64,000 bases of DNA from Gari tellinella (GCA_922989275.2 OV277869.1:23012189-23076188); one strand, 5' to 3'. Positions 10,697 through 19,585 are shown, counted from the stretch's first letter. Numbers and translations: made by a program. The notes: a model not told the origin generated them from the sequence alone.

Positions 10697-10876
10697 CAGA
10701 GCTTCCAGATAAGGGGAGTATTTCAAAAACTACAATCTTTATTTCTGCATTTAACCCTATGGTGTCACTATTCATTAGAATCGTCTCTTTGAGTAGCTAC
10801 ACCATAGGATTTGGTGCTGAAATGAGTGAAAAAATGTTGGATTTGTTCAGTTTACTCCCTCTTATCTGGAGCCCTG
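10697..10876. mobile_element. MITE-E with 7-bp target duplication
   Basis: Ends CAGAGCTTCCAGATAAGGGG / CTTATCTGGAGCCCTG. Identical 7-bp flanks TGAACTC (10690-10696 and 10877-10883). Half of the central palindrome is deleted. The best-defined E insertion in the window. Confidence 0.85.
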
Positions 10877-10975
10877 TGAACTCTTTGAAGTAATGTTTCT
10901 TCTACAACAATTGTTGTCTGCTTCTGTTGCAGTTCTTAATTTAGAATTTCCTAAACTTCTTTTCAAACTAGAATG

Positions 10976-11225
10976 TCAACCTGTTTGGATCCTGATCAGA
11001 AGCCTGAGGCTGCGTCTTATCTGGATCCAAATTTGTTTTCAGTGGTAATAATAGTTTCGCCGTTAGTGCAAAGAGTTCATTGTCCTTTCAAAACTGTCTA
11101 ATGGATAAATTCTTAAAAGTCAGTTGTTTGCTTTATTAAAAAAAACCTTAAAAATATGTTAGACATAGGATCCTGATCATACAGCTTTCTACTTTATGTC
11201 TGATCTTGATACAAAATGTTTGTAA
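10976..11225. repeat. Two core-2 (D-type) fragments
   Basis: 10976-11043 pairs CTGTTTGGATCCTGATCAGA with TCTTATCTGGATCCAAAT. 11165-11215 is a second, weaker one (GGATCCTGATCATAC...GTCTGATCTTGATAC). No termini are recognisable. Confidence 0.5.
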
Positions 11226-11612
11226 ATGCATATCAAGTTTGGAAGAAATAGGAAAATGGTCAACCCTTTGCCTGCTGAATATCATTCAGGTATATGTATA
11301 TAAATGATTTACAAGTAATCATTGGGCATCTGATTCTGATTCAAACCGGTTTGACACTGAGGTTGCACACCCATAGCAACAGCAATAAGGAATGAAAAGT
11401 CATTGTCTGAAATATGGAGGACTGGATATTTGAAGAAGACAACTGTCATCCCGGTTCAAATTGGTCTGTATTTTATTTAACAAAAACAGGCAAGAGAACG
11501 CTACACCCTTACTATTACAATTCTTACTATTCTTTTGGGACTCAATCGTTTTCTGATCAATTACCAGCTTTCATTGACTGAAGCGATTTGTCCCAAAAAT
11601 ATTTAAAAGTGT

Positions 11613-11681
11613 TACAAACGGTGTAGACCCAGATCAGAGGGCTCCTTCAGGAGCCCTCTGTTCTAGGTCTACACTGTTTGC
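11613..11681. repeat. Core-2 hairpin
   Basis: ACAAACGGTGTAGACCCAGA and complement around GGCTCCTTCAGGAGCC. It probably lies in a TTAA-type element ending at GGGTTAAG near 11720, but the left terminus is not clear. Confidence 0.6.
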
Positions 11682-11920
11682 TATAGAAGTATAAATTTAA
11701 TTCCAGCATTATAAGGGTTAAGACAGATGCTGGAAATGTGTACATGTATGTATGTAGGTAATCCTGACAGCTAGTCTAGGCCTTTTGCCATAATATTTTG
11801 TGGGAAATCTTTGGACTTAAGTTTCCAGATGAGTCCTGTTAATATCAGTTTTAATTTGTGGGATATTTGTGAATGGAATGAACAATGTATTTATATTCAA
11901 GACAGAATGGAATATGTGTA

Positions 11921-12053
11921 TTTCTAAAACTGAAATAGTTATGTCTGCATTTAACCCTTGGTGTCACTATACATGTATACTCATTAGAATTGTCTCTTCT
12001 ATCATACAATGTTAACTTTCTTTTAGTGGTCGTAATAGAGAGGTTTTACTGTA
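11921..12053. repeat. MITE-E fragment followed by MITE-G end
   Basis: 11921-12003 carries CATTTAACCCTTGGTGTCAC and CTCATTAGAATTGTCTCTTC from E. 12015-12053 ends with the G terminus TAGTGGTCGTAATAGAGAGG and CTGTA. Both are incomplete. Confidence 0.55.
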
Positions 12054-12072
12054 TTTGAAGTATTTGCCTTAA

Positions 12073-12285
12073 CCAATTATCCCATAATTATGCCATTTTA
12101 TGCCTCTAAGCTATTGCTCCACTGAAGAAAATAGTTCAATTTATACAGACATGAATGAGTATGATGAGAAATATTTTCTATAACCTAGCAGATGGTAGCT
12201 TAAAACAGGCTGCAACTAAAGCAGAATGTGCCTTAAAACCTGTTTTAAGTGGTAAAGTGTCTTCTCAACTAGAAACAGGCTATGC
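12073..12285 (-). mobile_element. MITE-A, right end decayed
   Basis: TTAA 12069-12072, then CCAATTATCCCATAATTATG. The core has lost its second outer arm (GCCTTAAAACCTGTTTTAAG). The right terminus fades at GGCTATGCTGTGA. Confidence 0.65.
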
Positions 12286-12625
12286 TGTGACTCTGATGTT
12301 CTATTGCGTGTTACATTTTAACCATTATATCTGTATAAAGATACTTAGATAGAGTTTGTTTCATAAGCCCAGGACATTTGATATTTATAGGAAAACCTCC
12401 ATTATATGAGGCAATTTTCCCAACATTCATACTGTATGCTAAAACGCAGATAATCACCAGTAAATATGTGGTGGATTCGCTCAGGTGTGCAACGTAATGA
12501 TAAATTAACTTCTCATAAAATGTACATGGCTACTGAACTGTACCTAAAATTACAGTCATTATAAACCCATAAGCTTTTCTTCCAAAGAAGCACAAACAGT
12601 GAAGAAGACGAAATAATATTTTCCG

Positions 12626-13076
12626 CAATTATCCCATAAAAAACGCCTTTTTATGGCTTTGATTTATTCTTACACCGAAAGAAAAAGTACCATTTTATAC
12701 AGTTATGAATGTGCACCATAAGAAATATTTTCTTTTTCCTAGCACCACTAGGTGTATTGTATTTTACTTTAACCCTTTGAACCCTAGTCCCGCATATAGA
12801 CGTCATTTTCAAACAGTGTATATATAAATAGTACACTTGTCCTGTGCAAACAGTGAAGACCCAGATCAGAGGGCTCCAAAAGGAGCCCTCTGATCAGGGT
12901 CTTCACTGTTTGTCATAATGCCAAACATTGACAAAAACAACCCTTAAAAGTAAAAAATGGACTAGACTTAAATGGAAACTGGAATTGTCCATTTAAAGTC
13001 TTAGGGAGGAAAGAGTTAAACCTGCTGTAAGTGGTCATCTGTCTTCAAAACTAGAAACAAGCTATGGGGTAATGGG
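12626..13076 (-). mobile_element. MITE-A split by MITE-B
   Basis: The left part (12626-12768) runs from the decayed terminus ATTATCCCATAAAAAACGCC to the core. The right part (13016-13076) resumes TTAAACCTGCTGTAAGTGG and ends GGGGTAATGGG. MITE-B occupies 12773-13015 with TTAA on both sides, so B entered after A. Confidence 0.8.
12773..13015 (+). mobile_element. MITE-B, intact, nested in MITE-A
   Basis: 243 bp between TTAA 12769-12772 and 13016-13019. Ends CCCTTTGAACCCTAGTCCC and TTAGGGAGGAAAGAG. Core-2 palindrome of TGCAAACAGTGAAGACCCAG and complement around GGCTCCAAAAGGAGCC. TTAA target and CCCTTT ends suggest piggyBac ancestry. Confidence 0.9.
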
Positions 13077-13159
13077 TTAGCAAAAGTACACAGACACGAT
13101 GCAAATTAAATGTAGATAGGGACAACTTTGAAAATGTTGATAATTTATTCTGACCTGAA

Positions 13160-13279
13160 TGGCAAACAGTTTGGAGCCAGATCACCCAGCATTTAACCAG
13201 GCTCCAAACTGTTTGCAATAGCATTAACTGTTTTTAGTATCAACAAGTTTATTGGGAAGGAATAACATCTCCACTGTTT
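13160..13279. mobile_element. MITE-L, partial
   Basis: Core-2 palindrome GCAAACAGTTTGGAGCCAGA and complement, then TTATTGGGAAGGAATAACAT and CTCCACTGTTTG, matching the L right end. The left terminus is absent. Confidence 0.65.
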
Positions 13280-13289
13280 GCAATAGATA

Positions 13290-13499
13290 TACAGTAAAAC
13301 CTCTCTATTACGACCACTAAATTTTGCTAATTATTCGGGTGTTTACGATAGGTGACCGCTTAAAGCAAGGTGAAAGTGAAACAGAAAGCTCCTACAGGAG
13401 CTTTCTGTTTCACTGTCACCTTGCTTTAAGCTGCCACCTCTCTATTAGACAATCAATTTGCCTTCGTTTTAGTGGTCGTAATAGCGAGGTTTTACTGTA
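13290..13499. mobile_element. MITE-G, intact, TA-flanked
   Basis: 210 bp from TACAGTAAAACCTCTCTATT to its complement at 13480-13499; TA on both ends. The centre is a core-1 palindrome: GACCGCTTAAAGCAAGGTG and complement around GCTCCTACAGGAGC. TA target and CAGT ends point to Tc1/mariner or pogo, yet the core is homologous to that of TTAA-targeting MITE-A. Confidence 0.9.
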
Positions 13500-13610
13500 C
13501 TTGTTTTTAGTATAGGGAAAGAAAAACATCTTCTCTGTTATCTGTAGTATTTCATAATTCTTCCTTACCAATTCCTGCCTGCTTTACTTTTGTCTTGGTT
13601 TATGCATGCA

Positions 13611-13888
13611 CCCCTGTGGGAAGGTATTGAATTATTTTAGAACAATTCCAGAATAATTTCTTGGATATTTGAAATTATTGAATTCTAGAAGCGGCCATTT
13701 AATGTTCATGAACATTCTGCAAATAAATCTAGAGATTTGATGGTTTTAGAACCATTGTTCTAAATTACAAATGTTTTGGAACTCCTTTAGAATTTGTAAA
13801 GTAATTCTTGAAGCTCTAGAACAATTCTAGAAGCGGCCATTTAATGTTCTTGAATGTTCTAAAATTCTTGGAACACTTTTCACAGGGG
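13611..13888. mobile_element. MITE-M, single copy with internal direct repeat
   Basis: 278 bp between CCCCTGTG and CACAGGGG. It contains a perfect 27-bp direct repeat (13682-13708, 13823-13849; TTCTAGAAGCGGCCATTTAA within) and many TCTAGAA/TTCTAGA motifs in both orientations. No target duplication seen. Superfamily unknown. Confidence 0.55.
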
Positions 13889-14191
13889 CTGTCACCTGCG
13901 TTAAATTTAAATATTATCATCAAGACAAGATAGAGGTTTTGCTCATCCAAAAATAATGTGAAATTACAACTTAATTTAATATGACATCATAGTAGAAAGA
14001 GACCCCTATGACATTGAGTTGAAAGGTTACGTGGTATTAGTATGTTTGGAATGTTATGAGAATTGCCCCAGGGCTATAGAACAGTAGTAAAATTTTGAAT
14101 AACATCTTGTTAGTATGGGAATAGCAATTAATTTGTATCACTGGCGTAGATATTAATCCTTTAGATGTTGGATACAAGTTTTCTTGACATT

Positions 14192-14264
14192 TTCAAACAG
14201 TTTGGATCTCGATCAGACATCCAGTGCAGTAACTCAGTGTCTGATCTGGATCCAAACTGTCTGT
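14192..14264. repeat. Core-2 (D-type) hairpin
   Basis: CAAACAGTTTGGATCTCGA pairs with GATCTGGATCCAAACTGTC; the centre is decayed. No outer termini identified. Confidence 0.55.
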
Positions 14265-14478
14265 CACTCAAGAGCGTATACTTTCAAATCAAGAAATGAA
14301 CAAGTCAAGTACATAATTGAGGTAGTTGATATTTTGAGTAGAAAATATTTATTCAGTGATCAAAAGGCTGTAAAAATGTTTTGATGTCTATTATGAGGAT
14401 TAGCACATAGCTATAGGTTTAACTTATTGTAATAATTTAATTATTTAGCATATCTATGGTCAAACATAAGTGAATTAA

Positions 14479-14618
14479 CCCTTGTCCCCATAGCTTTTCC
14501 ACTAGTGTTAATGCAGGTGGTTGCTTAAAGTAGGTTGGAAGTAAAGCAGAAAACTCTTGAAGGAGCTTTCAATTCTGCTTTACTTCCGGTCTGCTTTAAA
14601 CCTCCACCTGTCAGTATG
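14479..14618. mobile_element. Core-1 element, TTAA left flank (R-like)
   Basis: Starts after TTAA (14475-14478) with CCCTTGTCCCCATAGC. Palindrome GCAGGTGGTTGCTTAAAGTA and complement, ending TAAACCTCCACCTG. The right terminus is uncertain. Confidence 0.5.
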
Positions 14619-14867
14619 CAGGCTCTTTCTGTCTTACATATATAGGACATGTTAAAAAGGTGGTTCTTAGATTGGGGGAAAGAGTTATATATATGTAATG
14701 AAGATAGAAGCATGGGTGTCTGTAAGGACAGGTGGCTGAATGATGCAGGACCCGAATCAACAAAGCTCCTGTTTGAGATAGCTGCATTTCCTTTGGTCAC
14801 CATTAAATGTCATGGTGTCATCATTGAACTGTATGTATATAGAACTGAACAAGTTTGAATGACTAAC

Positions 14868-14976
14868 TCATTTCCCCATAACCTGTTACTTAATATTGAA
14901 GATTGGTGACCACTTAATACAGGTTGAAAGTAAAGCTTTACTTTCAGCTGGCTTTATAAGCTATCATCTGTTAATG
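14868..14976 (+). mobile_element. MITE-A fragment abutting exon acceptor
   Basis: Runs from CTCATTTCCCCATAACCTG through a collapsed core (AAAGTAAAGCTTTACTTTCA) to AGCTATCATCTGTTAATG. It ends 22 bp before the exon at 14999, so the region where a branch point would lie is transposon-derived. Confidence 0.75.
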
Positions 14977-14998
14977 TGTTTACTGTTGTGTGTTTCAG

Positions 14999-15100
14999 TC
15001 TACAGACTACTGGGTGAGTGTGCACTTCCTGCGGACCAGTGATGACTCTATACTAGATCCAGATGATACTCTCAATGATGTGGTTGATGATAGGGAACAG
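14999..15100 (+). CDS. PARD3: PARD3 (par-3/bazooka) exon: end of N-terminal oligomerisation domain
   Basis: A 102-bp internal exon of 34 whole codons (phase 0 on both sides), bounded by acceptor TTTCAG (14993-14998) and donor GTAGGA (15101). It encodes STDYWVSVHFLRTSDD, SILDPDDTLNDVV and DDREQ. From family knowledge, this aligns to human PAR-3 residues around 40-73 (YWIQVHRLE, then ILDLDDILCDVADD). That is the second half of the PB1-like N-terminal domain through which PAR-3 self-associates into filaments at the apical cortex with PAR-6 and aPKC. The acidic run DPDDTLNDVVDDRE fits the acidic face of that head-to-tail contact. PARD3B is also similar in this region (YWVKIHHLE, ILDPDDVLADVV), but invertebrates generally have a single orthologue. 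The upstream exon with the MKVTVCF start is outside the window. Confidence 0.9.
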
Positions 15101-15236
15101 GTAGGACTGCAGCATAGCTTATTGTCACAGTGCATACGACTTTGTGTAGAAATTATGAAAACTTTAATATTTATGCCTGGCCATGAAGTGATACGAGTCA
15201 GTGAGCGAAATCATGTGAACTATCGTCAAGTCTCTA

Positions 15237-15442
15237 GTCTTCCTCCGCAGAAGAAAATAGTACTAATTTATACAGTCATGAATATGTATCATGAGGAATA
15301 TTTTCTTTATTCTAGCAGGTGGTAGCTTTAAGCTGGCTGAAAGTGAAGAAGAATGCGCCTTAAGGCGCATTCTGCTTTACTTTCAACCTGCTTTAAGTAG
15401 TCACCTATTTTCAAAATATGAGACAGGCTATGGGGTAAAGGG
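15237..15442 (-). mobile_element. MITE-A, left end lost
   Basis: Begins in the TCTTCCTCCGCAGAAGAAAA segment and has a full core-1 palindrome around GCGCCTTAAGGCGC. It ends GGGGTAAAGGG at TTAA 15443-15446. It lies 137 bp downstream of the preceding exon. Confidence 0.75.
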
Positions 15443-15636
15443 TTAAACTATGAAAGCAGTTGTTCCCTTGCTAGCACTAAGCATTAAATAAAACAGGGAG
15501 TATTACAAAGTATATACTGATAGTGTCTGGCAGTTCTTTGTCTGTCTGAAGTAGGCATAGTAAAACTGAAATACATGTATAGTTGGTGGGAGGATGAATC
15601 TAACTCTCTCACTTGTTCAAATGTCCCATTGGTTAA

Positions 15637-16096
15637 CACTTTCACCCATAGAAATGCCTTTAACCCTTTCCCACATAGCATATCTCTAGTATTGAATATA
15701 GGTGTCCACTTAAAGCAGGTTGAAAGTAAAGCATGAGAATGCGCTTTAAGCGCATTCTGCTTTACTTTCAGCCTGCTTTAAGCTATCATCTGCTAGAATA
15801 AAGAAAATATTTTGTATTATACATATTTATGAACTATTTTCTTCAGGGCAAGAATAAACTGAATGCGCTAAAAGGCGCTTCTATGGGGGAAAGGGTTAAG
15901 CATATTTAACTTAATCCTCCATTGAAGAAAACCTTTACAGTGATTAACATGTATCATATATAAGAAACTGTTTGAGTGCTCTAGCAGGAGTTAAAAGTAA
16001 AGCAGAATATGCATTAATGGGCATTTTGCTTTACTTTCAACCTGTTTTAGGTGGCAACCTGTCTTCAAAGCAAGAAACAGGCTATGGGGTAAAGGG
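15637..16096 (-). mobile_element. MITE-A interrupted by another MITE-A
   Basis: The host left part is 15637-15659 (after TTAA 15633-15636) and the right part 15900-16096 (before TTAA 16097-16100). The host breaks at a TTAA in its own arm, AATGCC-TTTAA, and resumes GCATATTTAACTTAATCC. The inserted copy is 15664-15895. Confidence 0.8.
15664..15895 (+). mobile_element. MITE-A nested inside MITE-A
   Basis: TTAA 15660-15663 and 15896-15899, ends CCCTTTCCCACATAGCA and TGGGGGAAAGGG. The core centre CGCTTTAAGCG is symmetric. Younger than the host copy. Confidence 0.85.
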
Positions 16097-16343
16097 TTAA
16101 TTAAGCCTTTGCATTTATGGACAAAGCACTGCAGCTAGGGCCACTTGACTATACATACTCATGAGTCTCAATACCTACAGCATGAAGCATGGCGGTAAAT
16201 GTTGATGACCCTGGCTTTTGACCTTGACCTCTGTGACCTTGTGACACTGTTTGCAAAGGACACATGTACTCTATACAAAAGTATGCTGTTTGTCAAGGCC
16301 AAGTATACTCATTGCTAGGGTTCATCGGTAATAGGATGTTAGA

Positions 16344-16525
16344 CAGGGCTCCAGATAAGGGGAGAATTTCAAAAACTTAAATTTCTATTTCTCAATTGTT
16401 ACTACTCATTAGAATTGTCTCTTCGAGACAATTCTGATGAGTAGTAACACCATAAGATTTGGTGCTGAAATGAGTGAGTAAATGTTGGATTTGATTGCAT
16501 TACTCCCTTTTATCTGGAGCCCTGT
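16344..16525. mobile_element. MITE-E directly upstream of exon
   Basis: Ends CAGGGCTCCAGATAAGGGGA and TTTATCTGGAGCCCTG. Palindrome ACTCATTAGAATTGTCTCTT and complement. It stops 28 bp before the exon at 16554, leaving only the pyrimidine tract TATCTCTTACAG as non-repeat intron. Confidence 0.85.
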
Positions 16526-16553
16526 AGAAGCAGTCATTTAATATCTCTTACAG

Positions 16554-16776
16554 TTGACAGCAGACTTTGAGGAGCAGGGTGGCTCTAGAGTGCCCCACAA
16601 TGGGGACGGACAGAGTGTGAGCTCCACCGGTACAGCCAGTCCTGATATCTTCCAGAATGAACTCACCAATAACAACAATAACAACAACAATGTTACTAAC
16701 AATAGACACCACTATCGAGGGTTTTCATTGGATGGAGGAAATGATGTCATTGTGACAGCTACTGATATTTCATCTG
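16554..16776 (+). CDS. PARD3: PARD3 exon: linker after N-terminal domain
   Basis: A 223-bp exon, acceptor TCTTACAG (ends 16553), donor GTAAGT (16777), entering in phase 0 and leaving one base of a split Gly codon. It encodes LTADFEEQGGSRVPHNGDG, QSVSSTGTASPDIFQNELT, eight consecutive Asn and RHHYRGFSLDGGNDVIVTAT. Human PAR-3 has LVAVFDEQ and SSTGTQSPEIF at the matching place and a matching exon boundary, by my recall of the family. The segment joins the oligomerisation domain to PDZ1 and is probably disordered. The Asn run (16668-16691, mixed AAT/AAC codons) is not known to me from vertebrates. If the donor were skipped, translation would add KFDG and stop. Confidence 0.9.
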
Positions 16777-17464
16777 GTAAGTTTGATGGATAATTTTATC
16801 TTGTCTGCTTTGACAAAGATTAGACTAAGTTGTAACTTAATGTTTGTCCATCCTGCTTTAGTGGAGGCATATGACTTTTCTGATGGTGACAGTGCCCAAT
16901 CAACAATAACTAAACTTGAATCACTCAAAATGTTGCTTGTTTCTGAAGGATATTTAGATCTCTTATAAAAACATGTACATTTAAACCTATTGAGCCATAG
17001 GGACCTGAAGTTTGACTCCCGACAACCTAACACTAAAGCCCGTCACTCACCCCTCTTACAAAAAGCTCTGTGACTTTTCTAGATTTATAGGTTTTCCCCA
17101 GATTCTTTCTACAATAGAGAGCTGAAACATTTATCTACATTTATCATTTAAACACAAATGTTCAATAAAAAGCAGTTTATATGCCACATCGTTGAAACTT
17201 AATGCCATTTGCACACTGTTTGAACAAATATATATATGTAATACCATATAAAGGGTTAAAACACAAAAAGCCAATATATAGCCTAAACATCCATTGTTGT
17301 CTGAAAGGTGAGAGCCGGTGTGTCATCCTCTTTGTTTTTTAGTCACTGTTGTTTTTTCGGTAACAATGTATGTCACAATATTGTGTGCACAATGTCATAG
17401 AGAATATGTGAGAAAATAGGTACATAAAGTACAGTCTTACATGTGTTTAGCAGTTATACATTAA

Positions 17465-17708
17465 CCCATTACCTCATAGCCATTTTCTAGTTTTGAAGAC
17501 TGGTGACCACTTAAAGCAGGCTGAAAGTAAAGCAGAATGCGCCTTAAGGCGCATTCTGCTTTACTTTCAGCCTACTTTAAACCATCATCTGCTAGGATAT
17601 AGAAAATATTTCTCATAATACTTATTCATTAGTGTAAAAGGTAGAACTATTTTCTTCAGAGGATTAATAAATTAAAGGCATAAAAATGCGTATTTATGGG
17701 GTAATGGC
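17465..17708 (+). mobile_element. MITE-A, intact reference copy
   Basis: 244 bp, TTAA 17461-17464 and 17709-17712. Ends CCCATTACCTCATAGCC and GGGGTAATGGC. The core-1 palindrome around GCGCCTTAAGGCGC is nearly perfect over about 70 bp. Confidence 0.9.
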
Positions 17709-17800
17709 TTAATGTTGCTCTGTGGTCCTTGAGGCGGGTGACAAAGTTATGCAGAAAGCTTCTGTATGCTGCATTAAGATGCCACTTGTCTTTACCCTTA

Positions 17801-18009
17801 CTGTGCGAGAAACAGTATATCAGTAAAGTGCATACAATGTAGATCCAGATCAGAGGGCTCCTTCAGGAGCCAACTTATCAGGGTATGCAATGTTTACCAT
17901 GATTTTGATATTTTAAATTTTGGGACACACCCTTGAGAGTCAACATAAACTGGCCATTATTTAGAAAATGGAAGAGTCCACTTTGAAAGTCGTCATAGTA
18001 AGGGTTCAA
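17801..18009. mobile_element. MITE-B-like element, decayed
   Basis: Starts CCTTACTGTGCGAG. It carries a half-preserved core-2 palindrome (GTAGATCCAGATCAGAGGG) and ends GAAAATGGAAGAGTCCAC with GTAAGGG. The same right part occurs near 5075 and 44410, defining a B subfamily. A core-1 scrap (ATGCAGAAAGCTTCTGTATG) precedes it. Confidence 0.55.
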
Positions 18010-18209
18010 GATGTAGTCCACTCAACCTCTTTTGAAATGGGTGTTTGACATAGAGTTGACTGCACTTATAAGGAAGTTTTAATACAGCATACATTCAATT
18101 TTATACAAAGTATACATGTACAAAAGAAACACTGCTGTATATTCATATAATTTCTTTAATAAAACTGTGCCCACTAGGATCATCTATCATTTAATTTTGA
18201 ACTATTAGA

Positions 18210-18440
18210 TACTTTGGTTAATGAAATAATAAGTTCAGTTTTCACCCAGAGAAGAGTGCAGAATCATGTCAGACATTCTGTCAGCAAGCAATGCAGATGC
18301 TGATCACTGACGGACCTGTCTGATCTGGGTCTACACTGTTTTCAGAAAGTATCATTATAGATCTGTGCTAGGAGAAGGGTTAAAGCAGACAGAAAGTAAA
18401 GTTAGGAGAGAGCTTCCTGATGGAGATTTCCGCTTTACCT
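18210..18440. repeat. MITE-C remnant and core-1 scrap
   Basis: 18240-18378 has TGTCTGATCTGGGTCTACAC and AGGAGAAGGGTTAA, the C right end. 18380-18440 is a degraded core-1 hairpin (GCAGACAGAAAGTAAAG). Confidence 0.5.
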
Positions 18441-18456
18441 TCAAATCTACTGTTAG

Positions 18457-18726
18457 CCTCAGTGGCCTAGTTGTATAGTCAGTGTGACTTACATCACTAA
18501 GCTCCTCACCGCTGTGAGTTCGAATCCCAGTAGGGTCGTTCGGATTTTTCATGTGGGGAAGCCTTCCAGCTGGCTTGCGGAAGGTCGGTAAATCTACCCA
18601 GTTGCCAATTTGTGCCTATAACAGTGCATAAACGGGCTTCTGAGGTCTTCCTACACCTGTTATTAGCTGGACGTCGAGATATGACTGAAATACTGTTGAA
18701 AGCGATGTAAAATCAAAACAAATGAA
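18457..18726 (+). repeat. tRNA-derived SINE with 13-bp target duplication
   Basis: Polymerase III promoter: A box TGGCCTAGTTG (18463-18473) and B box GTTCGAATC (18518-18526). A central domain with GGAAGCCTTCCAGCTGGCTT and GGAAGGTCGG follows, then a LINE-like tail GATATGACTGAAATACTG and AAAGCGATGTAAAATC. Flanks AATCTACTGTTAG (18444-18456) and AATCTTCTGTTAG (18727-18739) match at 12 of 13 bases. The central domain resembles mollusc SINEs I have seen (RUDI/Meta-type), but the family assignment is from memory and uncertain. Confidence 0.85.
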
Positions 18727-18780
18727 AATCTTCTGTTAGCAAAGATCTATTTATAATGCTTGAGATTTGAAAAGGGTTAA

Positions 18781-19040
18781 CCTATTACCCCATAGCCTGT
18801 TTCCAGTTTAAAAAAAAAGTTGATCACTTAAAGCAGGTTTTAAGTAAAGCAGGATAAAAGTAAAGCAGAATGTGCCTTAAGGCACATTCTGCTTTACTTG
18901 TAGCCTGCTTTAAGCTATTATCTGCTAGGATATAGAAAATATTTCTTATGATACATTATTCATGACTGTATAAAAGGGAACTATCTTCTTCAGTGACAGC
19001 GGAGGAATAAATTATAGGTGTAAAAAGGTGGAACAGGTAA
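18781..19040 (+). mobile_element. MITE-A, right end lost
   Basis: TTAA 18777-18780, CCTATTACCCCATAGCCTG. The first core arm is partly duplicated (GGTTTTAAGTAAAGCAGG then AAAAGTAAAGCAGAATG). It ends in TAGGTGTAAAAAGGTGG without the GGG terminus. Confidence 0.75.
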
Positions 19041-19057
19041 AATATTGCAAAACTTGA

Positions 19058-19247
19058 TAAGTAGAACTTCAATATCTCGAACTCGCTTAACTCGAACTAT
19101 CCAATAGTTCGACACATGAACTGCATAATTTCATGCTCGGTTAGGTCGAACATACCTATATTTCAAAGTTAAAACGTGGCTAATTTAACTTTGAAATACA
19201 GGTATGTTTGATTTAACCGATTTTTGGGATATCGAAGTTCGACTGTA
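19058..19247. mobile_element. MITE-F, TA-flanked
   Basis: Ends TAAGTAGAACTTCAATATC / GGATATCGAAGTTCGACTGTA, with inner palindrome TATTTCAAAGTTAAAACGTG and complement. The cleaner arms make the pogo/Tigger-like assignment firmer. It lies 182 bp before the exon at 19430. Confidence 0.8.
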
Positions 19248-19429
19248 TATCAGAAAATATAGTCAATTTATAATTTGGGCTTAATACAAGGTTCTCATAA
19301 AATTTTTAAAAGCATTATAAGAAAAGAGAATATCCCATTCTCTGTATACGATGGAACTTCTTTCATCTTATGGTATGTTAAATACATTTGAATCTATTTA
19401 TCAGACTGTTACTTTCTGTATAATTTCAG

Positions 19430-19548
19430 GATCTGGATTAACTGTACGTAGGGGCAGCGAGCCTGCTCTCAATGTGTTAGACAATGACACTGACAAACCA
19501 CTGACCAATGGAGGAGGCCTCATTGTACAACTGAAAGTACAGGAAAAG
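19430..19548 (+). CDS. PARD3: PARD3 exon: conserved RRxSxP phosphosite segment
   Basis: A 119-bp exon, acceptor ATTTCAG, donor GTAAGC (19549). With the G carried from the previous exon it gives 40 codons and leaves in phase 0: GSGLTVRRGSEPALNVLDND then TDKPLTNGGGLIVQLKVQEK. VRRGSEPAL matches vertebrate VRRSSDPAL, the site (Ser144 in human, Ser151 in fly Bazooka) that PAR-1/MARK kinases phosphorylate to recruit 14-3-3 and keep PAR-3 off the lateral cortex. Here R-R-G-S-E-P still satisfies the R-x-x-S-x-P 14-3-3 pattern. The next exon, expected to lead to PDZ1, was not found in the remaining 44 kb. Confidence 0.88.
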
Positions 19549-19585
19549 GTAAGCTGAAATACCTGTTATAGGTTAAAGGTGTTAA

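Larger units (their letters stand above)
1..14998 (+). other. PARD3: Upstream intron of PARD3 (5' part outside window)
   Basis: Everything before the acceptor at 14997-14998 reads as intron. I found no first coding exon (the family's conserved MKVTVCF-type start) here, so the initiator exon must lie upstream. The interval is mostly MITE copies listed separately. Stretches where I recognise nothing, apart from scattered hairpin fragments, are 1688-1869, 2880-3179, 3430-3984, 5050-5420, 6800-7249, 8357-9136, 9329-9908, 11226-11610, 12286-12620, 13500-13610 and 13889-14190. Confidence 0.6.
16777..19429 (+). other. PARD3: PARD3 intron (phase 1), 2653 bp
   Basis: Donor GTAAGT, acceptor TAATTTCAG. 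It contains one intact MITE-A, a decayed TTAA core-2 element, a SINE, a further MITE-A and a MITE-F. Nothing is recognised at 16980-17460, where the sequence is AT-rich and unique in this window, or at 19248-19428. Confidence 0.8.
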
